Shown: positions 26,486 to 34,747, counted from the stretch's first letter. The stretch is DNA of 64,000 bases from Tardiphaga sp. 709 (GCF_032401055.1 NZ_CP135529.1:1550001-1614000), one strand, 5' to 3'. Translations and numbers: made by a program. Notes: a model not told the origin generated them from the sequence alone.

Positions 26486-26733
26486 CGCCTGCCCGTCCGG
26501 GGTTGGGATGAGCTCGATGCTGCAAAGCAGGCAATAAAGACGCGATACAAAATGCTGCCAGCGCCCAAGGCCCTGTGTGATCGTGACGCTAGGTCGCAAT
26601 GGTTAACGGAATCTTTCTTTTAACGCTCAACTAGGAAAATTCTGCCGGCAAATATGGTCAATAAGACCTTTCTGCCGCCCGTTTTCGCGCCTCCAAAACT
26701 ACCAACAAATTGAAAAATATCAGCTTTTTGACT

Positions 26734-26749
26734 TGGCACGGCTTTCGCT
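26734..26749 (+). promoter_or_regulatory. Sigma-54 promoter element upstream of flgF
   Basis: TGGCACG-GCTT-TCGCT matches the -24/-12 consensus (TGGCACG-N4-TTGCW) with GG and GC exactly 10 bases apart. One deviation is TCGC for TTGC. It lies about 100 bases before the flgF ATG in the 363-base fliL-flgF gap. The flgI promoter shows the same deviation, which supports both. Confidence 0.7.
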
Positions 26750-26768
26750 ACGTAGTCTGCGAACCGCG

Positions 26769-26818
26769 GCTTGGGAGAGCTGTGCGGTTTACGGGATCCG
26801 CGGCGAGCTTGGGAGAGC
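26769..26818 (+). repeat. 12-base direct repeat in the flgF leader
   Basis: GCTTGGGAGAGC occurs at 26769-26780 and 26807-26818, a 38-base period, each preceded by a CCGCGG. Both copies lie downstream of the sigma-54 element, so they are in the transcribed leader of flgF. They may be RNA-level elements or chance duplication. Confidence 0.5.
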
Positions 26819-26848
26819 AACCCGCGCGAACTTAGGGGAGAACCACCG

Positions 26849-27613
26849 ATGGAGAATATGCTTCTCGTCGGACTGTCGCGGCAGATGACGCTTCGGCGTC
26901 AGATGGACGTCGTGGCGAACAACATTGCGAATATCAACACGAGCGGCTTCAAGGCCGAGCGGACGATTTTCGAGGAATATCTGAGCCCGGCCGCCCGCGA
27001 AGACAACTTCGTCGGCCGCGACCGCCGCGTGTCCTTCGTGCAGGACCGCGCCACGATGCATGATTTCACCGGCGGCGCGACCGAGCAGACCAAGAATCCG
27101 CTGGATGTCGCCATCGACGGCAACGCCTTCCTCGCGGTGCAGACCCCGAACGGCGAGCGCTACACCCGCGACGGCGGCATGCAGATCAATTCGCAGGGCC
27201 AGCTCGTGACAGCGTCGGGCGCACCGGTGCTCGGCGCCAATGGCCCGATCGTGTTCCAGCAGACCGACCACGACATCAACATCTCGCAGGACGGCACGGT
27301 CACGGTGCTCGAAGGCATCAACCGCATCGACTCCGTGCGCGGCAAGATTCGCATGGTCAACTTCGCGCAGCCCCAGCGGCTGGTGAAGGAAGGCTCCAAC
27401 CTGTTCTCGGCCGGCCCCGGCGCCAATCCGCAGCCGTCCACCACGTCGAAGCTCAATCAGGGCTTCATCGAAAAGTCGAACGTCAGCTCGGTCGTCGAAA
27501 TGACCCGGATGATCGACGTCACCCGCGCCTATACCGAGCTGTCCAACATGCTGCAGTCGCAAGGCGACGCGCGGCGCTCCGCCATCGAAAAACTTGCCGA
27601 CGTTCCGGCTTAA
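26849..27613 (+). CDS. flgF: Flagellar proximal rod protein FlgF
   Basis: This 254-residue rod protein carries the N-terminal motif MLLVGLSRQMTLRRQMDVVA-NNIANINTSGFK. The core domain has DVAIDGNAFLAVQTPNGERY-TRDGG, and the C-terminal motif is VSSVVEMTRMIDVTRAYTEL. FlgF is a rod segment beneath FlgG. AGGGGAG lies nine bases before the ATG. It is the first gene of flgF-flgG-flgA-flgH behind a sigma-54 type promoter, which matches the later class of the Caulobacter hierarchy. Confidence 0.95.
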   Translation: MENMLLVGLSRQMTLRRQMDVVANNIANINTSGFKAERTIFEEYLSPAAREDNFVGRDRRVSFVQDRATMHDFTGGATEQTKNPLDVAIDGNAFLAVQTPNGERYTRDGGMQINSQGQLVTASGAPVLGANGPIVFQQTDHDINISQDGTVTVLEGINRIDSVRGKIRMVNFAQPQRLVKEGSNLFSAGPGANPQPSTTSKLNQGFIEKSNVSSVVEMTRMIDVTRAYTELSNMLQSQGDARRSAIEKLADVPA

Positions 27614-27625
27614 GGAATCTGACCC

Positions 27626-28414
27626 ATGCGCGCTCTTTACACTGCCGCGACCGGGATGGCGGCCCAGGAACTCAACGTCCAGGTCATCTCGAACAATATC
27701 GCCAACATGCGCACGACCGGCTTCAAGAAGCAGCGTGCCGCATTCCAGGACCTCATCTACGATCACGTTCGCCGCGTCGGTGCGCAAGCATCGGATCAGG
27801 GCACGGTCATTCCGGTCGGCGTCGATATCGGCGGCGGCGTGAAGACCGTCGGTACCCCGCGCATGATGACCCAGGGCACGCTGTCGGCGACCGGCGGCGA
27901 TCTGGATATCGCGGTCCGCGGTGAAGGCTTCTTCAAGATCCAGCTCACCGATGGCACCTTCGCCTATACCCGCGATGGTACGTTTTCCACTGACCAGCAG
28001 GGCCGCATCGTCAACCCGCAGGGCAACCTGCTGCAGCCAACGATCTCGATTCCCCAGGCGTCGTCGCAACTCTCGATCAATGCGCAGGGCCAGGTCTCGG
28101 TCATCGTACCGGGCTCGACGACCCCGACCGTGCTCGGCCAGATCAGCCTCACCCGCTTCATCAACAAGGCCGGTCTCAATTCGATCGGTGACAACCTGTT
28201 CACCGAAACACCTGCCTCCGGCCCACCGCAGGACGGTGTCGCCAATGCCGACGGCTTCGGCGACATGCAGCAGCGCAACCTCGAAATGGCCAATGTCGAA
28301 GTCGTCACCGAAATCTCGGACCTGATCGCCGCGCAGCGCGCCTATGAGATGAACGCCAAGGTCATCAGCGCCGCGGACCAGATGCTGCAATCCACCGCCG
28401 GCATGTTCCGCTGA
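27626..28414 (+). CDS. flgG: Flagellar distal rod protein FlgG
   Basis: The 262-residue distal rod protein begins MRALYTAATGMAAQELNVQV-ISNNIANMRTTGFKKQRAAF, the FlgG signature. It carries DLDIAVRGEGFFKIQLTDGT, and its C-terminus is VEVVTEISDLIAAQRAYEMN-AKVISAADQML. FlgG polymerises into the drive shaft running through the P and L rings. Length is standard. It starts 12 bases after flgF. Confidence 0.96.
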   Translation: MRALYTAATGMAAQELNVQVISNNIANMRTTGFKKQRAAFQDLIYDHVRRVGAQASDQGTVIPVGVDIGGGVKTVGTPRMMTQGTLSATGGDLDIAVRGEGFFKIQLTDGTFAYTRDGTFSTDQQGRIVNPQGNLLQPTISIPQASSQLSINAQGQVSVIVPGSTTPTVLGQISLTRFINKAGLNSIGDNLFTETPASGPPQDGVANADGFGDMQQRNLEMANVEVVTEISDLIAAQRAYEMNAKVISAADQMLQSTAGMFR

Positions 28415-28425
28415 GGAGAATGATC

Positions 28426-29574
28426 ATGACATCAGCCATGCGTTCGCTTCTCCTCGCCACCGCCCTGCTCGCTGCAGCGGCCACCGCTGCGCTCGGCCAG
28501 GCGCAGCGCGACGAGGTCATCGCATCGCCAACGCTGCGCGCCAACGTCACGGTGTCCAGCGACGTGGTGCGGATTGGCGATGTCATCGACAATGCCGGCC
28601 CCACCGCGCAGATCGCAATCTATCGGGCGCCCGATCTCGGGACCGTCGGCACGCTGTCGACCGCGCAGGTCATCGCGGTGTTGCGGCAGCACCAGGTGAT
28701 TGGCGTCGATACGCGCGAGCTCAAGTCCATTACCGTGACACGGCTGTCGCGCAGCATCGAGAGCAAGGATATCGAGAATCAGGTCGCGCAGGCGCTGGAG
28801 AACCGCCACGGCCTTGGTGCCGCCGCCAATCTGAGCCTGACATTCGATCGCGAAGTCCAGGGCCTGCAGCTTGACGCCAGCAATACCGGCGCGCTGCAGC
28901 CCGTCGCGGTCCGTTTCGACGCGCGCAGCGGCCGTTTCGACGTCACCTTTGCGATCGGCAACGACTCCAACGTGTCTGCCACCAAGCTGCGCTTCACCGG
29001 CAGTGCCGTTGAGACGGTGGAGGCGGCGGTGCTGGTCCGCGGCGTCGAACGCAACGAGGTGCTGAAGTCCTCTGACGTCGTCGTCGAGCGCCGCCCGAAA
29101 GCCGAAGTCGGCAACGATGGCGTAACGCGCGACCGCGCCGTGGGCATGCAGAGCCGCCGCCAGCTGCGCGCCGGTCAGGCGATCCGCAATGCCGACCTCG
29201 CCAAGCCAGATCTCGTCACCCGCGATCAGGCGGTGACGCTGATCTACGAAACCGCCGGGCTTTATCTCACGCTCCGCGGCAAGGCCATCGAAGGTGGCAC
29301 TGAAGGCGACGTGGTCAACGTCATCAATCTGCAGTCCAAGCGCACCGTCTCCGGCGTCGTGGTCGGTCGCGGCCAGGTCGCCGTCTCCGCTCCGTCTCCG
29401 CGTCTCCCCGCGCAAGTCGAAACTCCCGCGCCAACTCCTGCCCCAACCCGCGAGTCTCTCCCGTCCGAGAAAATCTCCCAGGCCAGACCTCCCCTGCCCA
29501 ACTCTCCCGCTGCCACCTCTCCCGTCGCGCTTGCTGCCAACGACCACGTGCCTGTTTCTCGAAAAGCTGAGTAA
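28426..29574 (+). CDS. flgA: P-ring assembly chaperone FlgA
   Basis: This 382-residue exported protein has a signal peptide (to about TAALGQ). Its C-terminal SAF-like domain includes VLVRGVERNEVLKSSDVVVE and RRQLRAGQAIRNADLAKPDL. It also holds the KPDLVTRDQAVTLIYETAG and AIEGGTEGDVVNVINLQSKR-TVSGVV motifs typical of FlgA. FlgA guides FlgI assembly into the periplasmic P ring. A Pro/Thr-rich tail of about 60 residues follows the domain, longer than usual. The start at 28426 is preferred because AGGAG lies seven bases upstream; the ATG two codons earlier sits too close to it. Confidence 0.9.
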   Translation: MTSAMRSLLLATALLAAAATAALGQAQRDEVIASPTLRANVTVSSDVVRIGDVIDNAGPTAQIAIYRAPDLGTVGTLSTAQVIAVLRQHQVIGVDTRELKSITVTRLSRSIESKDIENQVAQALENRHGLGAAANLSLTFDREVQGLQLDASNTGALQPVAVRFDARSGRFDVTFAIGNDSNVSATKLRFTGSAVETVEAAVLVRGVERNEVLKSSDVVVERRPKAEVGNDGVTRDRAVGMQSRRQLRAGQAIRNADLAKPDLVTRDQAVTLIYETAGLYLTLRGKAIEGGTEGDVVNVINLQSKRTVSGVVVGRGQVAVSAPSPRLPAQVETPAPTPAPTRESLPSEKISQARPPLPNSPAATSPVALAANDHVPVSRKAE

Positions 29575-29579
29575 AGTTG

Positions 29580-30332
29580 ATGTTCCAGTTCAATCGTCCC
29601 TTCGTTACCGGTGCTGCACTTCTGGCGGTCGGCGTTGCTGCCAGCGGCTGTTCGTCGATCGACCGCCTCGCCTCCATCGGCGAGAAACCGGCGCTCACGG
29701 CGATTGAGAATCCCACGACACAGCCAGGCTACAAGCCGGTGCAGATGCCGATGCCGAAGCCGGAGGTCGCGTCCTACAACGCCAACTCGCTATGGCGCAG
29801 CGGATCGCGTGCGTTCTTCAAGGATCAGCGCGCACGCCAGATCGGCGACATTCTGACGGTCACCGTGAACTTCACCGACAAGGCCAATATCGCCAACGAG
29901 ACCCAGCGCAGCCGCACCAATACGGAAAACTCGGGGATCACCGACTTTGCGGGCAGCAAACTGCTGACAGGCTCGGCCGCTCAGGTGCTGCCCGGCCGTC
30001 TGCTGACGGCTGACGGTTCGTCCTCCAGCGACGGCAAGGGATCGGTCGCACGGCAGGAAGCGTTGCAGACCAGCGTCGCCGCAGTGGTCACGCAATTGCT
30101 GCCGAACGGCAACCTCGTGGTTGAGGGCAAGCAGGAGATCCGCGTCAACTACGAAATCCGCGAGCTGATCGTCGCCGGCATCGTGCGCCCGGAAGACATT
30201 CAGAGCGACAACACCATCGACAGCGCCAAGATCGCGCAGGCCCGCATCGCCTATGGCGGCCGCGGCCAGATCTCGGACGTCCAGCAGCCGCGCTACGGCC
30301 AGCAGGTCATGGACGTGCTGCTGCCCTTCTAA
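29580..30332 (+). CDS. flgH: Flagellar L-ring lipoprotein FlgH
   Basis: This 250-residue outer-membrane lipoprotein has a lipobox ending ASGC with lipidated Cys24. L-ring signatures follow: NSLWRSGSRAFFKDQRARQI-GDILTV, TEN-type linker, NGNLVVEGKQEIRVNYEIRE and VRPEDI...NTIDSAKIAQARIAYGGRG. FlgH forms the L ring around the rod in the outer membrane. It starts five bases after flgA and ends the operon; a hairpin follows 52 bases downstream. Confidence 0.95.
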   Translation: MFQFNRPFVTGAALLAVGVAASGCSSIDRLASIGEKPALTAIENPTTQPGYKPVQMPMPKPEVASYNANSLWRSGSRAFFKDQRARQIGDILTVTVNFTDKANIANETQRSRTNTENSGITDFAGSKLLTGSAAQVLPGRLLTADGSSSSDGKGSVARQEALQTSVAAVVTQLLPNGNLVVEGKQEIRVNYEIRELIVAGIVRPEDIQSDNTIDSAKIAQARIAYGGRGQISDVQQPRYGQQVMDVLLPF

Positions 30333-30384
30333 CGTTACGAGCTCCCACATCTCATCGTGCTCCCACGCGATGAGGTGTTCACGC

Positions 30385-30419
30385 ACGGCCTTCCGTCAGC
30401 TCCCCTGGCGGAAGGCCGT
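30385..30419 (+). terminator. Hairpin terminator candidate after flgH
   Basis: ACGGCCTTCCG (30385-30395) and CGGAAGGCCGT (30409-30419) form an 11-pair perfect stem with a 13-base loop. Only CGTCGTTCTG follows, so there is no clear T-run. It probably ends the flgF operon or protects its 3' end. Confidence 0.55.
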
Positions 30420-30466
30420 CGTCGTTCTGGACAGACTCCAAACGCGGCCAGGCGAAGCGCTGAACG

Positions 30467-31255
30467 TCAGCTCTTGAAATCCACCTCGACGCTGCCCAGT
30501 CCGAGCAATTCCATTCGGACGTGATCTCCGGCATTGAGCCACGCCGTCTGCACGAGACTGCCCGTCAGTACGAAGTCTCCGGCGCGCAATATCTTGTCCC
30601 GGGCAGCAAGATGGTTGGCAAGCCAGGCCAGTGCATGATGTGGATGACCAAGAACATCGGCGCCATTTCCGCGCCCCACTTCCGTGCCGTTGACGACGGC
30701 ACGTCCAATCACCGAGAGAAGGTCAGGCGCCTTGCCACGAGCAACAGGCGCACCCAAAACACATCCCGCCGCAAAGAAATCATCTGCGATCAGTGTCGGC
30801 GCATCCATACTGCGCCAGTCCGCATAACGATCATCGACGATTTCGATGGCCGGATGGTAGGCATCGATCGCTGTTGCGACATCATCAGCCGTGAACGGCT
30901 CGCCCGACGGCATCAGATCGCTCGCGAGCTGGACCGCAATTTCACACTCCACGCCGACATGTACATAATCGTTGTAGCGCAGCGACGTTCCGGCGGCATG
31001 AATACCGCTCATATAGAGTCCGCCGGCGCAAGGATGCGAAATACCGAGATATTGCTGCATCACCGCGCTTGTGCAGCCGATCTTGTAACCGACCTGCAAG
31101 CCAAAATCGGGCGACAGCAAATTGTGAAGCGCGTCCTGCACGCGATAGCCATCAGCCTCGTCATGCGGGACCGCGTCTGGCGGCAACACGGTGAGCGGCG
31201 TGCGGTTATGGCGGACGTAAGCCAGGATTTCGGCGATCGCGAGATACTTTTCCAT
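30467..31255 (-). CDS. 2-keto-4-pentenoate hydratase-like enzyme
   Basis: This 262-residue protein of the MhpD/fumarylacetoacetate hydrolase-like fold carries GYKIGCTSAVMQ. The metal-site pattern VECEIAVQL is followed by AIEIVDDRYADW, and later comes GNGADVLGHPHHALAWLANH and LTGSLVQTAWLNAGD. Such enzymes hydrate 2-hydroxypenta-2,4-dienoate at the end of meta-cleavage of aromatic compounds, or decarboxylate oxalocrotonate. No other aromatic-degradation genes are near, so it is an isolated enzyme between flagellar operons. The exact substrate is uncertain. Confidence 0.8.
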   Translation of the reverse strand: MEKYLAIAEILAYVRHNRTPLTVLPPDAVPHDEADGYRVQDALHNLLSPDFGLQVGYKIGCTSAVMQQYLGISHPCAGGLYMSGIHAAGTSLRYNDYVHVGVECEIAVQLASDLMPSGEPFTADDVATAIDAYHPAIEIVDDRYADWRSMDAPTLIADDFFAAGCVLGAPVARGKAPDLLSVIGRAVVNGTEVGRGNGADVLGHPHHALAWLANHLAARDKILRAGDFVLTGSLVQTAWLNAGDHVRMELLGLGSVEVDFKS

Positions 31256-31394
31256 CGGCGGTCCCTTCGCTCGTCACACGGCTCATGCCGACATATGACT
31301 AACGGGTAGCGACCACCATCCTGCTTGGCAACGGTGCGCAGCGTTGCTGGCGCGAACCGACGCTCGCGCCACTGCAACTCCTCGATTCTGGAGT

Positions 31395-31658
31395 TCAGCC
31401 GAAGACCCTGGTCAGGTCTTCATGAAGCCGACGCATCCCCGCAGGCCCGGTGAAGATTTCCTTCACCTCGGCCAGAGCCTCCGTCGTCAGGACATCTTCA
31501 GAACGCCGGCCCTGCGCAGCAGTCGCAAGGATGCGCGAGGCGATCGCGGCCTGATTGCAGGAGGTGCGGTGCTGCTCGGGCACCCTTGCGACGACCTTTT
31601 GAAGAACATTCCGCATCAGCGCGATCGTATCGGGATCATAAGAGGCAGGCGCAGCCAT
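31395..31658 (-). CDS. Small conserved-looking cytosolic protein of unknown function
   Basis: This 87-residue protein (MAAPASYDPDTIALMRNVLQ to MRRLHEDLTRVFG) is mostly helical and charged, with no signal or membrane part and a single cysteine. GGGAGG lies eight bases before the ATG, so translation is likely. It sits between the hydratase gene and dksA on the same strand, separated from dksA by a strong terminator. No family is recognised. Confidence 0.6.
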   Translation of the reverse strand: MAAPASYDPDTIALMRNVLQKVVARVPEQHRTSCNQAAIASRILATAAQGRRSEDVLTTEALAEVKEIFTGPAGMRRLHEDLTRVFG

Positions 31659-31818
31659 TGTTCATCCTCCCGTTTTTTCTGGAGCAAGCCTACGTCCTAT
31701 CGGCGAATGATGACGTTCATATTCCCGTGTTTAAGAATGTCGCCGTGCTGCAGTGCAGCCGTCGCAAATCACTGCATCGCACAGCATGCGTGTGATTGCC
31801 TTCCGGAACTCCGAAATG

Positions 31819-31847
31819 AAAAACGGCCGCCCGATGGGCGGCCGTTT
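31819..31847 (-). terminator. Intrinsic terminator of dksA
   Basis: On the minus strand AAACGGCCGCCC, a three-base loop and GGGCGGCCGTTT form a 12-pair stem that runs into TTTTT. It starts 14 bases past the dksA stop codon. Confidence 0.88.
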
Positions 31848-31860
31848 GGTATCGGAAAGA

Positions 31861-32277
31861 CTATTCGTCGCGATAGACCTTTTCGCGCTTCTCGTGGCGC
31901 TCCTGGGCTTCCACGGAGAGTGTTGCGATCGGGCGGGCTTCAAGCCGCTTGAGCGAGATCGGCTCGCCGGTCTCCTCGCAATAGCCGTAGGTATTATCCT
32001 CGATGCGCAGCAGCGCGGCGTCGATCTTGGAGATCAGCTTGCGCTGCCGGTCGCGCGCCCGCAGTTCGATGGCGCGGTCAGTTTCCGACGACGCACGGTC
32101 GGCAAGGTCGGGGTGATTGACGTTCTCCTCCTGCAAAGCCTGCAGGGTGAGTTTCGATTCACGGAGGATTTCTTCCTTCCAGGCCAGCAATTTCGCGCGG
32201 AAATAGTCGCGCTGCCGGTCGTTCATGAAAGGCTCTTTTTCGGAGGGGCGATAGCTTTTCAACTTGTCCAAGGCCAA
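31861..32277 (-). CDS. dksA: RNA polymerase-binding transcription factor DksA
   Basis: This 138-residue DksA-family protein has the SYRPSEKEPFM start region, a coiled-coil arm (LQEENVNHPDLADRASSETD with the DxxA tip that enters the polymerase secondary channel) and a C-terminal zinc-finger region with NTYGYCEETGEPISLKRLEA. Only one of the four zinc-type cysteines is kept, as in many alphaproteobacterial DksA proteins. With ppGpp it adjusts transcription initiation. The start used is a TTG at 32277 because SYRPSEKEPF upstream of the first ATG (32226) is conserved in the family. A strong terminator follows. Confidence 0.88.
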   Translation of the reverse strand: MALDKLKSYRPSEKEPFMNDRQRDYFRAKLLAWKEEILRESKLTLQALQEENVNHPDLADRASSETDRAIELRARDRQRKLISKIDAALLRIEDNTYGYCEETGEPISLKRLEARPIATLSVEAQERHEKREKVYRDE

Positions 32278-32521
32278 TCCATCTATGCGTGCAAGGCGCC
32301 GGAAATGACCGGCCGCGCCGCAGCTTATATAGCTAGGTCATGTGACAGACAATAACGTCAGGATACCTCCAGAACCGCCATCCACCGCCGGGTTTCAGGG
32401 CCGGAACCGTGCTGCTGCAGCACGTGGCCCCCTCTCGGCCCGGTCTTTGGTCAAAGGGCTGTGTGAAGGGCTAGACGGTACTTGGTGCGGCTCGAGCCGG
32501 ACTTGGGCCGCTCCGAGAGGA

Positions 32522-32932
32522 TCAGACCTGGCCAGCCTTGGCCAGTTCGACTTCGACCCGGAGCTCGATCTCGGAGAGCACGGCGTCCAGACCGGGCTCG
32601 CCGGATGATTCCTTGAGGTTGGCCGCCGCGCTGCGCAGCCGCGCCACCATGGCCGGATTGATCGAGCCCGTGAGCAGGCCGATCTTGAGTTCATCGAGGA
32701 CATCGAGCGCGCCGCGGCCGCGCTTCACCGAGCGCTTGCGACGCTCCATGGGATCTTCGACGCTCTGCATGGCCAGAAGCGCATCGATGCTGTTGGCCGC
32801 CCGAGGCGCTACGGTCGGTTTGCTCTCAGAGGTCGGTGTCGCATCAGGCAACGAAAACCCGGTCGAACTGGTTCTCTTCGCTCCTGACGACGGGGCTCCG
32901 AATGTAGTGCCGTTCGGTCCGTAAATGCGCAT
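32522..32932 (-). CDS. fliX: Flagellar assembly regulator FliX
   Basis: This 136-residue protein starts MRIYGPNGTTFG and has a variable middle. The conserved C-terminal half contains SIDALLAMQSVEDPMERRKR, RGALDVLDELKIGLLTGSI and LDAVLSEIELRVEVELAK, matching Caulobacter FliX. FliX couples completion of early basal-body structure to the activator FlbD, and so to sigma-54 dependent flagellar genes. As in Caulobacter it is divergent from flgI. An imperfect CtrA box lies 111 bases upstream and the flgI promoter carries a sigma-54 element. The start at 32932 gives the family N-terminus. Confidence 0.9.
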   Translation of the reverse strand: MRIYGPNGTTFGAPSSGAKRTSSTGFSLPDATPTSESKPTVAPRAANSIDALLAMQSVEDPMERRKRSVKRGRGALDVLDELKIGLLTGSINPAMVARLRSAAANLKESSGEPGLDAVLSEIELRVEVELAKAGQV

Positions 32933-33042
32933 CAGCGTGTCCAGCGAGGGTGATGGCCAATCCCGGCCCACGGCGGCTTGCCGTTCGCTCAGTACCATCG
33001 CGAGCGTAAACGGACCTCCAACCGGAAAGGTCGTCTTTTATG

Positions 33043-33058
33043 GTTAATCAATCGTAAA
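33043..33058 (-). promoter_or_regulatory. Imperfect CtrA-type box upstream of fliX
   Basis: The minus strand reads TTTACGATTGATTAAC, matching TTAA-N7-TTAAC except for one T in the first half. It lies 111 bases before the fliX ATG in the divergent fliX-flgI gap. fliX is a CtrA-class gene in Caulobacter, which makes this reading plausible. Confidence 0.5.
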
Positions 33059-33133
33059 CGGCCCGGCAAAATCTGCCGCAGGCGGCACTTTCGCCGGGGC
33101 GCGGGCCGCTCACCTAGCTGACCGCTTTTTATC

Positions 33134-33165
33134 ATTCTCATTATATATCAAAAGCTTATGAGAAT
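33134..33165. promoter_or_regulatory. Inverted repeat ATTCTCAT-N16-ATGAGAAT upstream of the flgI promoter
   Basis: Perfect 8-base arms at 33134-33141 and 33158-33165 flank an AT-rich 16-base spacer. The element ends ten bases before the sigma-54 element at 33175. It is a candidate regulator site, though it is closer than usual for a sigma-54 enhancer. It does not match the known FlbD consensus as I recall it. Confidence 0.4.
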
Positions 33166-33174
33166 AGAATTGGC

Positions 33175-33190
33175 TGGCATGGCGCTCGCA
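33175..33190 (+). promoter_or_regulatory. Sigma-54 promoter element upstream of flgI
   Basis: TGGCATG-GCGC-TCGCA has the GG and GC dinucleotides exactly 10 bases apart. It differs from consensus at T for C in TGGCAC and C for T in TTGC. The latter change is shared with the flgF element. It lies 70 bases before the flgI ATG; flgI is a sigma-54/FlbD target in Caulobacter. Confidence 0.68.
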
Positions 33191-33259
33191 TAGTTAATGC
33201 CGGATCGTCGTCATGGGAGTGATGAGCGGTCCAGTGAAGACCTCAGCGGGGAGCAGAGG

Positions 33260-34383
33260 ATGCCGAGCCTACCTTCGATCCGATTCTGTCAGACGGCCTG
33301 TGCGGTGCTGCTCGTGCTGCTCGTGCAGGCGGTGTCGGCACATGCGACGTCGCGGATCAAGGATCTCGCCAATATCGAAGGCGTCCGGCAGAACCAGCTG
33401 ATCGGCTACGGCCTCGTGGTCGGCCTCAACGGTACCGGCGACACCCTCAACAACATCCCGTTCACCCGGCAGTCGCTGCAGGCGATGCTGGAACGCATGG
33501 GCGTCAATATCCGCGGCCAGACGCTGCGCACCGGCAACGTGGCCGCCGTCATGGTCACCGGCAACCTGCCCGCCTTCGGCACCCAGGGCACCCGCATGGA
33601 CGTCACCGTCTCGGCGCTCGGCGATGCCAAGAACCTGACCGGCGGTACCCTGCTGGTCACCCCCCTGCTCGGCGCTGACGGCAACGTCTACGCCGTCGCC
33701 CAGGCTCCCTCGCCATCAACGGTTTTGCCGCCGAAGGCGCTGCCGCCAGCATCACCCGCGGCGTGCCGACCGTTGGCCGCATCGCCAATGGCGCCATCAT
33801 CGAGCGCGAGATCGAATTCGCGCTGAACCGCCTGCCCAATGTACGCCTCGCTTTGCGCAACCCCGACTTCACCACGGCCAAGCGCATTGCCGCCGCCGTC
33901 AACGACTTCCTGGGATCCAAGACCGCCGAGCCGATCGATCCCTCCACCGTGCAGCTGTCGATCCCGCCGGAGTTCAAGGGCAACGTCGTCGCGCTGCTCA
34001 CCGAGATCGAGCAGCTGCAGGTCGAACCGGATCTGGCCGCCAAGATCATCATCGACGAACGCTCCGGCATTATCGTGATGGGCCGCGACGTGCGCGTCGC
34101 CACCGTCGCTGTGGCGCAAGGCAATCTCACCGTGACGATTTCAGAGAGCGCCAATGTCAGCCAGCCCAATGCATTCTCCAACGGCCGCACTGTCGTCACG
34201 CCAAGCACGCGAGTTGGCGTCACCGAGGACGGCAAGAAATTCGCTCTGGTGAAGGACGGCGTTTCGCTGCAGCAGCTCGTCGACGGCCTCAACGGCCTCG
34301 GCATCGGCCCGCGCGACCTGATCGGCATCCTCCAGGCCATCAAGGCCGCAGGCGCCATCCAGGCCGACATCGAGGTGATGTGA
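33260..34383 (+). pseudogene. flgI: flgI, flagellar P-ring protein, interrupted by a one-base frameshift
   Basis: The frame starting at 33260 encodes a signal peptide (to about SAHATS) and FlgI motifs RIKDLANIEGVRQNQLIGYG-LVVGLNGTGDTLNN up to VYAVAQ. It then shifts to an unrelated tail. From about 33705 the next frame continues the family exactly: SLAINGFAAEGAAASITRG, VPTVGRIANGAIIEREIEFA, to IQADIEVM. Adding one G to GG in CAGGCTCCC (33701-33709) restores a normal protein of about 374 residues. FlgI forms the periplasmic P ring. Either this is a sequencing error or the P ring is lost. The TGA overlaps the next start codon. Confidence 0.9.
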
Positions 34384-34730
34384 TGAACGTCAACACCGCC
34401 GTCGCCGCCTATCAGGCCAAGCACCCGACGATCAACGGCCGCCCCGATCAGAACCTGATCGATGCGCTGCAGAAAGTGTCGCCGCAAGCTCAGGCCAAGA
34501 CGCGCAAGCAGTCCGAAGATTTCGAGGCCATGTTCATCAACACGATGTTTTCGCAGATGACATCGGGCATCAAGGGCGAAGGCCCGTTCGGCGACACCAC
34601 CGGCACCGGTGCCTGGCGCTCGATGCTGACAGACGAATATTCGAAGTCCTTCGCCAAGGCCGGCGGCGTCGGCATCTCCAACGAAGTCTTTCGTTCACTC
34701 ATCATCCAGCAAGCCAATCGCGCCAGCTGA
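34383..34730 (+). CDS. flgJ: FlgJ-like rod-binding protein
   Basis: This 115-residue protein matches only the N-terminal rod-binding domain of FlgJ: KQSEDFEAMFINTMFSQMTS and FGDTTGTGAWRSMLTDEYSK-SFAKAGGVGI. It lacks the muramidase half seen in enterics, as is normal in many alphaproteobacteria. It caps or helps assemble the rod in the periplasm; the wall-cutting activity must come from another protein. Its ATG overlaps the flgI stop (TGATG). Confidence 0.85.
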   Translation: MNVNTAVAAYQAKHPTINGRPDQNLIDALQKVSPQAQAKTRKQSEDFEAMFINTMFSQMTSGIKGEGPFGDTTGTGAWRSMLTDEYSKSFAKAGGVGISNEVFRSLIIQQANRAS

Positions 34731-34747
34731 TCGCAGAGGACACCGCC

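Noticed and set aside
26600-26640. CtrA box for fliL (ggttaacggaatctttcttttaac)
   Set aside because: Two TTAAC half-sites exist, but their spacing is 13 rather than 7 bases.
26789-28390. A 533-codon minus-strand frame opposite flgF and flgG
   Set aside because: It spans two clear flagellar genes and their junction in antisense; no protein features.
30467-31255. Hydratase gene read as part of a flagellar glycosylation pathway
   Set aside because: Its motifs are those of keto-pentenoate hydratases; nothing links it to glycan synthesis.
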